Of a stretch of DNA of 64,000 nucleotides, positions 58,861 to 64,000 are shown in pieces. Numbering within the stretch: the stretch's first letter is position 1; each line of letters opens with the position of its first letter. The position numbers were made by a program, and so were the translations under genes. This DNA is from CAZLDI01 sp964558415. GTDB taxonomy: Bacteria; Chloroflexota; Dehalococcoidia; SM23-28-2; RBG-16-64-32. The notes under the pieces are model-generated. The model saw nothing but the letters and a program-made list of their open reading frames with translations, had not been told where the DNA came from and ran no database searches. The stretch lies in the NCBI GenBank assembly GCA_964558415.1, contig CAZLDI010000015.1, positions 1-64,000 on the forward strand. The letters are read 5' to 3'.

Positions 58861-59735
58861 GTTGACGCCAGTCCAGCCCCGAAGCTCACAAGGTTGAAGA
58901 GAAAATGCGCGATGATCGACGCGAAGATAGAGCCGGAGTACGCATACCCAACCGCAAAGAGGGCGCCGACGGCCGCAATCGGCGGAATGATGTAGAACGA
59001 GCCCGGGTTGCCGATGTGAGCCAGGGAGAAGAGGGCGCCGCTCGCCAGGGCGGCGCCGGCCAGACCCCAGCGTCCGCGCAGACCTCCGAATACGAAGCCC
59101 CTGAAGAACACCTCTTCCATCACCGGCGCAAAAAGCAGCGACAGCAGGGCGATGACGACGATCGGGCCCGCGTTCTCGAACGCCTGCTCGGGTAGGTCGG
59201 TGTCCGGTTCGATGCCCACCGCGGCGAGAGCCTGGAAATACGCGATAACGATTGCGTACGCAGTGATGACCAGCGGAACGGCCAGCCAGATGCCCCCGCG
59301 GGACGGCCAGCGCAGGCCCAGGTCCGCCCAGCGCGCGCCGTACTTCCTCACGCTGAAGTTCACCGCGGTGAACAGCAGGAACAGCTCGACGAAGAAACCT
59401 GCGCCAAGTATAACGGCAAGCGCGATGGGTACGTCGTCCAACTTGACCTCCGCCACGATCCGTCGAGCGCAGATGGATAGTCCGCAACCAAGTGGACTGG
59501 CGCGATCGCCACGAAGGCCCAGGTCCCCAGCCAGCATCGCCGCCAGCAGGGCGGCGGGGATTGATACGGCGAAGATGCCGCCGGCGACCAGGCCGATCGC
59601 CCTGGCCATATCGCCGACGCCCCAGGGCGTCGTCCCGGGCGGACGCTCCGCGGGGCCGGAATCCAGTCTCGCGCCGCAGTTATGACAGTACAGGCTGCCT
59701 TCCATGACCGGGGCAGCACACTCGAAGCAGACCAT
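58857..59735 (-). CDS. CPBP-family intramembrane metalloprotease with N-terminal zinc ribbon
   Basis: 292 residues. A zinc ribbon (CFECAAP, YCHNCGARL) precedes about eight membrane helices. Abi/CPBP motifs are complete: PVMEEVFFRGFVFGG (EExxxR), FSLAHIGNP and IIAHFLFN. Bacterial members process membrane peptides or give bacteriocin self-immunity. ATG 59735 is chosen because longer frames would run into the tRNA-His region; AAGGACG lies upstream. It overlaps trpA as GTGA. Confidence 0.87.
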   Translation of the reverse strand: MVCFECAAPVMEGSLYCHNCGARLDSGPAERPPGTTPWGVGDMARAIGLVAGGIFAVSIPAALLAAMLAGDLGLRGDRASPLGCGLSICARRIVAEVKLDDVPIALAVILGAGFFVELFLLFTAVNFSVRKYGARWADLGLRWPSRGGIWLAVPLVITAYAIVIAYFQALAAVGIEPDTDLPEQAFENAGPIVVIALLSLLFAPVMEEVFFRGFVFGGLRGRWGLAGAALASGALFSLAHIGNPGSFYIIPPIAAVGALFAVGYAYSGSIFASIIAHFLFNLVSFGAGLAST

Positions 59736-59876
59736 CGACAACGTCCTTGATCCAGTGTACGGGATGGGCAACGAGACACGGAACGGGGCAGCAACGGCCG
59801 GCCATTCACGACTCAGCCCGTTTCGTGTTAAGCTCTCCTTGGCCCGCTCGCGATGAGCGGACAACGGCTTGAATGT

Positions 59877-59953
59877 GGTGGGCGTAGCGTAGCGGTTAAC
59901 GCGCCAGGTTGTGGCCCTGGAGATCGAGGGTTCAAATCCCTCCGTCCACCCCA
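59877..59953 (+). tRNA. tRNA-His (anticodon GTG)
   Basis: Full cloverleaf: acceptor GTGGGCG pairs with CGTCCAC, anticodon stem CCAGG/CCTGG with loop TTGTGGC (anticodon GTG), T arm GAGGG-TTCAAAT-CCCTC. The extra G at 59877 pairs with discriminator C at 59950, the His identity mark, and CCA is encoded (59951-59953). Confidence 0.97.
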
Positions 59954-59967
59954 ATTTCCGCGCAGTG

Positions 59968-61320
59968 TTACGCCAGCTCCCCGATTAAGACGCTGGCCAG
60001 ACCTAGCAGGATCAGGAACCCCGTCGCGTCCGTGATCATCGTTAGAAAGATGCCTGAGGCGACGGCTGGGTCGAGTCGCAAGGCGCGCAGGCCAAGCGGT
60101 ATCAGCGCCCCCATCGCGCTGGCGACGAGCATGTTTCCGATCAACGCCACGCTGACGACCAGGCCCCAGGCCCACGTCCCCTGCCAGCCCCAGGCGATAG
60201 CGCCGACCACCGCGCCGATAACCACGCCTTTTACGACGCCGATGGCGACCTCTTTCCCCAGGATGCGCCGCGCGTCCCGCAGCTCGATCTCACCTACCGC
60301 GATCCCGCGCACGACGATCGTTATCGTCTGAATTCCCGCGTTTCCCCCCTGACCCGCCACGATCGGCATGAACACAGCCAGCGCCGCCGCCTTTTCGATC
60401 GTGCCTTCGAAGATCGCGACCATCCCAGCCGCCGCAAAGGCCGCGACCAGGTTGATCAGCAGCCAGGGCAGGCGCCGGCGTGTCGACTCCATTAGCGGCG
60501 CGTACACACTCTCATCGGCCGGAAGACCGACGATCTGGTACATGTCCTCAGTCGCCTCTTCGGTGATGACGTCGATGATGTCGTCGAACGTGATAATGCC
60601 GCTGAGCACACCGGTCTCATCGACCACCGGCAGGGCCCGCAGCCGATAGCGCTGCAAGAGGCGGGCCGCTTCCTCCTGGTCGGTGTCCGGACGCACCGAA
60701 ACAAGTTCGCGCCGCATAACGTCTGCGATGCGGGCCGCTGGGTCGGAGACCACCAGTTGGCGTAGGTCGAGGATTCCCTGGAGGCGGTTCTCGGCGTCCA
60801 GTACGTACAGGTAGTACGCTTCCTCGGCCAGCGCCTTGCTGGACCGCAGGTAGGCCAGCGCCTCGCTTGCCGTCATCTCCTTGTGGAGGGCGATGTAGGC
60901 GCGGGTCATCAGGCCGCCCGCGCTCTCGTCGGAATGCAGAAGAAGCGGCGTGATCTCGGACGCCGTGGTCATGTTGGAGAGCGTTCGAGCGGCCTCCGCC
61001 GGGGGCAGCAGGCGCAGTGCGTCCACAGCGATGTCGTTGTCCGCCAGGTCCAGGACGCGCGCCAGCGCGGCGCGCGGCATCGGCTCCACGACCTCCTCAA
61101 GTTGCTCCTCGTCCAGGTGCTCCAGCAGGCTCGCCAGGCGATCGGCGGAAAGGAGCGACAGCAACGTCACACGGTCGGTCTCGTCAAGGCGGTAGTAAAG
61201 GTCGGCCTGGTCAGCCGGGTGCAGGGCAGCCAGCGTCTCCACGGCTGCCTTGACGTCGGCGCCGCGGAGGAGCTCCTCGATGGGCAAAGTCTGGACGTCG
61301 CTTTGCTGTTCGGCGGTCAT
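59968..61320 (-). CDS. mgtE: Magnesium transporter MgtE
   Basis: 450 residues. N-terminal superhelical domain (ALHPADQADLYYRLDETDR), a CBS pair (about 130-255, RALPVVDETGVLSGIITFDDI) that senses cytosolic magnesium, then five membrane helices with the pore signature AGQGGNAGIQTITIVVRGIA and LDPAVASGIFLTMITDATGF. Homodimeric Mg channel in the inner membrane. A hairpin lies in its leader. Confidence 0.95.
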   Translation of the reverse strand: MTAEQQSDVQTLPIEELLRGADVKAAVETLAALHPADQADLYYRLDETDRVTLLSLLSADRLASLLEHLDEEQLEEVVEPMPRAALARVLDLADNDIAVDALRLLPPAEAARTLSNMTTASEITPLLLHSDESAGGLMTRAYIALHKEMTASEALAYLRSSKALAEEAYYLYVLDAENRLQGILDLRQLVVSDPAARIADVMRRELVSVRPDTDQEEAARLLQRYRLRALPVVDETGVLSGIITFDDIIDVITEEATEDMYQIVGLPADESVYAPLMESTRRRLPWLLINLVAAFAAAGMVAIFEGTIEKAAALAVFMPIVAGQGGNAGIQTITIVVRGIAVGEIELRDARRILGKEVAIGVVKGVVIGAVVGAIAWGWQGTWAWGLVVSVALIGNMLVASAMGALIPLGLRALRLDPAVASGIFLTMITDATGFLILLGLASVLIGELA

Positions 61321-61341
61321 AGTGATACCCCGGAAAGGAAA

Positions 61342-61371
61342 CGCGGGCTGGCCTCTTTAGGATAGCCCGCG
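61342..61371 (-). promoter_or_regulatory. Stem-loop in the mgtE leader
   Basis: CGCGGGCT (61342-61349) pairs perfectly with AGCCCGCG (61364-61371) around a 14-nt loop, 22 nt before the mgtE ATG. On the minus strand the loop also includes TATCCT-like -10 sequence. Could be an RNA control element or an operator; too small for the known M-box. Confidence 0.4.
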
Positions 61372-61418
61372 CACGTGTGGAAGTGGAACCCGCGGTGCTG
61401 GCCGGGCTCGAACGCCGC

Positions 61419-61446
61419 TTGACTTCCGCCGGATGAGGGCGATAAT
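61419..61446 (+). promoter_or_regulatory. Promoter of the small secreted-protein gene
   Basis: TTGACT (61419-61424), 16-nt spacer, GATAAT (61441-61446), predicting a leader of about 26 nt with a strong ribosome-binding site. Confidence 0.6.
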
Positions 61447-61478
61447 GGCGTTACCGATGCCCCGCAAGGAGGTCTAAC

Positions 61479-62078
61479 ATGAAGAAACTCCTGGCCCTCG
61501 CGGCGGTCTCGTTCGCGCTGCTCGCGCTCGCCCCACGTGCCTCTGCAAACGGCAACGTTGTGCTCACCAGTTTCAAGCGTGAGGCGTTTGCCACGCTCAC
61601 AACAGCGCACGGCCACTCTGCGAACATCCTGGAGATTCATGCGGAGACGGAGCTGATCCACCCGATCGGTGTCGTCTCAACGCTCGGCGTGACGTACACG
61701 CAGGTGCGCGGGCCACACCAGTGGGTCTACACCTCCGGCTCCATTCCCGCCGGCCCGTTCCAGATGACCGGCCTGGACGGCGCGACGCTGACGCGTCAGA
61801 CGCAGGTCTGCCGGACTGACCGCCCGGATCGCTGCCTGGACGTAGACCTGGCTCTGACCTGGACTGGGGTGGGTACCCCGACGATGGAGACCACGACGAT
61901 AGTCCAGCAGTTCGGAGCTTGCACCATAGAGTTCGTCACCACCACGGGCGTACGAGACGCGGAACTGAGCGGCAGCGCGCTCGTCCGCGGGCGTGAGTTC
62001 AAGGCGACGGAATTGGACGCTAGGCTCCGCAGTGAAGACCGGCAGGACACGTTCGGATCGGGCTGCCCGATCCCGTAA
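61479..62078 (+). CDS. Secreted protein of unknown function
   Basis: 199 residues; not recognised. A clear signal peptide (MKKLLALAAVSFALLALAPRASA) should be cut before NGNVV. The mature part is beta-rich with many Thr, and contains four Cys (CRTDRPDRC, one in FGACTIEF, one near the C terminus) that may form disulphides. AAGGAGG 7 nt before the ATG and a good promoter suggest solid expression. Monocistronic. Confidence 0.8.
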   Translation: MKKLLALAAVSFALLALAPRASANGNVVLTSFKREAFATLTTAHGHSANILEIHAETELIHPIGVVSTLGVTYTQVRGPHQWVYTSGSIPAGPFQMTGLDGATLTRQTQVCRTDRPDRCLDVDLALTWTGVGTPTMETTTIVQQFGACTIEFVTTTGVRDAELSGSALVRGREFKATELDARLRSEDRQDTFGSGCPIP

Positions 62079-62115
62079 GCAGCGGCTGATCGCACGCGGG
62101 CGGCCGCGACTCGAA

Positions 62116-62124
62116 TGCTATACT
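62116..62124 (+). promoter_or_regulatory. Extended -10 promoter of tRNA-Arg
   Basis: TGCTATACT, an extended -10, ends 11 nt before the tRNA 5' end. No recognisable -35. Confidence 0.55.
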
Positions 62125-62135
62125 CGCTGGGGCGG

Positions 62136-62212
62136 GCCCCCGTAGCTCAATTGGACAGAGCGCCTGACTTCGGATCAGGAGGTTGTGGGTTCGAGTCCTA
62201 CCGGGGGCGCCA
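62136..62212 (+). tRNA. tRNA-Arg (anticodon TCG)
   Basis: Acceptor GCCCCCG/CGGGGGC, anticodon stem CCTGA/TCAGG with loop CTTCGGA (anticodon TCG, reading CGA), T arm GTGGG-TTCGAGT-CCTAC, discriminator G and encoded CCA (62210-62212). Confidence 0.96.
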
Positions 62213-62246
62213 GTTTGTTTCGCAAAATCGCCCGCTTCTCTTGACA

Positions 62247-62286
62247 AATCTGAAAATCAGATTATCTTATAATCAGAGAATCTGAT
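62247..62286 (+). promoter_or_regulatory. Double inverted-repeat operator and promoter of the Phd/VapC pair
   Basis: Two palindromes made from the same half-site: AATCTGA-AAA-TCAGATT (62247-62263) and ATCAGA-GAA-TCTGAT (62272-62286), giving four half-sites. A perfect TATAAT (62268-62273) lies between them, and TTGACA (62241-62246) precedes, with a long 21-nt spacing. The second palindrome covers the antitoxin ATG. Confidence 0.65.
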
Positions 62287-62557
62287 GACCGCTACAAAGA
62301 TCACCGCCACCGAGCTGGCTCGCAACCTGTCCGACATACTCAGCCGCGTCCGTTACAAGGGAGAGCGGTTCGCAGTGGAGCGGAGCGGTGAGACGATCGC
62401 AGAGCTGCGCCCGACCGACGCCCCTAGGACCACCACCTGGAACGAGCTGCTGGCACTGTTGACCTCTTTGCCGATGCCGGACGATAGGTTTGAGGCAGAC
62501 TTAAAGGCAATTCGCGCTGATCAGCCTCTGCTGCCGCCGACTCCATGGGACGACTGA
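62285..62557 (+). CDS. Phd/YefM-type antitoxin
   Basis: 90 residues. TATELARNLSDILSRVRYKGERFAVERSGETIAEL is the Phd/YefM DNA-binding fold; the C-terminal half is acidic and should bind the toxin. It overlaps the PIN toxin gene by 13 nt. Repression through the four half-sites upstream is expected. Confidence 0.85.
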   Translation: MTATKITATELARNLSDILSRVRYKGERFAVERSGETIAELRPTDAPRTTTWNELLALLTSLPMPDDRFEADLKAIRADQPLLPPTPWDD

Positions 62558-62949
62558 TCGACTCTGACGTATTGATCAGGCTGGAGCGACATGAGCGCCC
62601 ACTGGACCTCGTATTGGGCGCGGGCGACGAGCCGGTCGGCGTGGCAGCCATCACCGTGTCCGAGTTGCTCGTCGGAATCCATCGTGCCGACTCCCTTCGG
62701 CGCCGGCGCCAAAGAGCCCTCTCAGTGGAGGCCGTGATAAATGCAGTACAAGTCCTGCCCCTTGACATTGCCGTCGCAAGGGTGCACGCGGACCTGTGGG
62801 CCAAACTCAGTGCGGCCGGCGCCAGTATAGGCGCCCACGATCTCATCATTGCGGCGACTGCGGTCGCCTACGACTTCGACCTTTTCACCGACAACGTGCG
62901 AGAGTTCGGCCGGGTGCCGGGCCTTCGGGTGCTCCAGCCCGACTGGTAG
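62545..62949 (+). CDS. vapC: PIN-domain ribonuclease toxin, VapC-like
   Basis: 134 residues. Active-site acids in LIDSDVLIRLE, TVSELLVGIHRA, IGAHDLIIAATA and LFTDNVREFGRV, the normal PIN set. Works as an RNase blocked by the antitoxin. It is unlike the PIN toxin at 14798-15208 beyond the shared fold and has a different antitoxin class. It sits right after tRNA-Arg, a frequent insertion place for small accessory modules, but no repeat of the tRNA end was found. Confidence 0.87.
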   Translation: MGRLIDSDVLIRLERHERPLDLVLGAGDEPVGVAAITVSELLVGIHRADSLRRRRQRALSVEAVINAVQVLPLDIAVARVHADLWAKLSAAGASIGAHDLIIAATAVAYDFDLFTDNVREFGRVPGLRVLQPDW

Positions 62950-62991
62950 CCTCTTCTACTCGCAGCCGCCCATCAGTACAATCTAGCCACC

Positions 62992-64000
62992 ATGCCGGGA
63001 GCGCTCGCCGGGATCAAGGTCGTCGACTTCACGGAGTATATCGCCGGGCCGTACTGCACGATGATGCTGGCGGACATGGGCGCGGACGTCGTCAAGGTGG
63101 AGCGGCCGGAGGGCGACGCCTGGCGGCACACCGCGCCGGTGGCCCCGTACGAGAGCAGGCCGTCGCTTGGCGTCAACCGGGGCAAGCGCAGCATCGCGCT
63201 GGACCTCGACAGGCCCGAGGCGCGGGAGGTTGTCGGGAAGCTGCTGGCGAATGCGGACGTTGTCGTGCTGAACTACCGGCCGGGGGTCGCGGAGAGGCTG
63301 GGTCTGAGCTACGACACGCTACGGACAGCGAACCCGCGCCTGATCTACTGCGAGAACACGGCGTTCGGGCGCGAGGGCCCTTACGCCGGGCGGCCGGGCT
63401 TCGATATCCTTTCGCAGGCAGCGACGGGGATCATCCTGTACGAGAACAAGATCGACCGCGGCGTACCGACGTTCATCGCGACGCTGGCGGTGGCCGACCT
63501 CACCACCGGGATGTTCATGGCCTTCGCGGTCGTGAACGCGCTCTACCACCGGCTGCAGACGGGAAAGGGCCAGCGCATCGACGCGAGCCTATTCGCCTCC
63601 GGACTCGCGGCCCAGTACCGGCCGCTTCTGTCCGTAGAGGCGTTCGACCAGCCGGTGCGAGAGGGCTTCCTCGGCGAACTCCGAGCGAAGCGCGAAGACG
63701 GGATAGGCTCCCAGGAGATGCTGGACCTGCGGGCGCAGTACGTGCCGGCGCGCGGGCGCAACAACTACTATCGCGTGTACGAGACGAAGGACGGCCTGAT
63801 CGCCGTCGCCTGCCTGAACAACCGCCTGCGCAGGGCATTGCGAGACTTGCTGAGCGTATCGGACACGACCGTTGACGGCATCTCCTACGATTGGTTCTCC
63901 GAAGAGGTGCGGGAGGCGCACCACGCGACGACGCAGGAGATCGAGACGGCCTTCCGGGCGAAAAGGACGGAGGAGTGGATAGCGGCGCTGGACGCGGCGG
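62992..64000 (+). CDS. CoA-transferase, family III (CaiB/BaiF), 3' end outside window
   Basis: About 336 residues visible. MPGALAGIKVVDFTEYIAGP, ADMGADVVKVERPEGD and NRGKRSIALDL are the family N-terminal motifs; the probable catalytic Asp is in ADLTTGMFMAF, and GKGQRIDASLF follows. The enzyme moves CoA between carboxylic acids, as in carnitine, bile-acid or aromatic acid metabolism; the substrate is not readable. TACAAT ends 9 nt before the ATG and no ribosome-binding site is present, so the mRNA is nearly leaderless. Confidence 0.88.
   Translation, partial: MPGALAGIKVVDFTEYIAGPYCTMMLADMGADVVKVERPEGDAWRHTAPVAPYESRPSLGVNRGKRSIALDLDRPEAREVVGKLLANADVVVLNYRPGVAERLGLSYDTLRTANPRLIYCENTAFGREGPYAGRPGFDILSQAATGIILYENKIDRGVPTFIATLAVADLTTGMFMAFAVVNALYHRLQTGKGQRIDASLFASGLAAQYRPLLSVEAFDQPVREGFLGELRAKREDGIGSQEMLDLRAQYVPARGRNNYYRVYETKDGLIAVACLNNRLRRALRDLLSVSDTTVDGISYDWFSEEVREAHHATTQEIETAFRAKRTEEWIAALDAA

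Noticed and set aside
62079..62991. tRNA-Arg as integration site of a mobile element carrying the Phd/VapC pair
   Set aside because: No integrase gene and no repeat of the tRNA 3' end were found in the window; kept only as a remark.
1..64000. CRISPR arrays, insertion sequences, rRNA and prophage genes
   Set aside because: No regularly spaced repeats, transposase motifs, rRNA-like stretches or phage structural proteins were seen on either strand.

Overview
This is a high-GC, gene-dense bacterial chromosome segment with about 62 protein genes, two tRNA genes and no rRNA, CRISPR array, prophage or insertion sequence. Chloroflexota, probably near Dehalococcoidia, is my best guess. It rests on giant zinc-ribbon/kinase/ATPase/cyclase proteins, a small DUF5679-type zinc protein, ThyX, an F420-type (DDN) reductase and many start codons placed 6-11 nt after a -10 box. 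No rRNA is available to confirm it.

Layout. 1-11.0 kb: three tandem signalling giants on the minus strand, joined by ATGA overlaps (the leftmost is cut by the window edge). 11.2-15.5 kb: a secreted lipase, then an accessory block of lower GC with a SIR2-PIN fusion protein and a VapBC-type toxin-antitoxin pair. 15.6-22.6 kb: translation block proS, nusA-ylxR-infB-rbfA-truB, then a 46-residue zinc-ribbon gene. 22.65-27.7 kb: an inositol-lipid locus, with an HTH-fused inositol-phosphate synthase diverging from acyltransferase, PHP phosphoesterase, PimA-like glycosyltransferase and CDP-alcohol phosphatidyltransferase genes. 27.7-31.6 kb: membrane-anchored metallopeptidase, prfB with a programmed frameshift, and an orphan HEPN protein. 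31.8-44.3 kb: mostly metabolism and repair (enoyl-CoA hydratase family, DDN reductase, recJ, nnrE-nnrD, a MerR-cyclase-YHS protein, acpS, thyX, folD, nitrilase, hydrolases, NrtS-like protein). 44.7-50.5 kb: EF-G paralogue, esterase, ABC-type binding lipoprotein, bioY and two small NTF2-like proteins. 50.6-55.5 kb: UroD-like/ribF/tyrS operon, DEAD-box helicase and an RRM protein. 55.5-61.3 kb: scpA, aroF, aroH, trpA, CPBP protease, tRNA-His, mgtE. 61.5-64 kb: secreted protein, tRNA-Arg, a Phd/VapC pair and a family III CoA-transferase cut by the right edge.

Most interesting. (1) The tandem kinase-ATPase-cyclase operon, whose cyclase domains have Ile at the usual transition-state Asn. (2) The SIR2-PIN single-protein candidate defence gene. 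(3) The inositol-lipid locus, where the synthase carries its own DNA-binding domain beside a palindrome in its promoter, and a PHP enzyme sits where the unknown phosphatidylinositol-phosphate phosphatase would be expected. (4) An RRM gene in frame with the helicase after one amber codon, with CTG as its only plausible start. (5) A terminator hairpin between a strong promoter and nusA. (6) Widespread leaderless-type starts.

All functional calls come from motif recognition by eye; no database search was possible.
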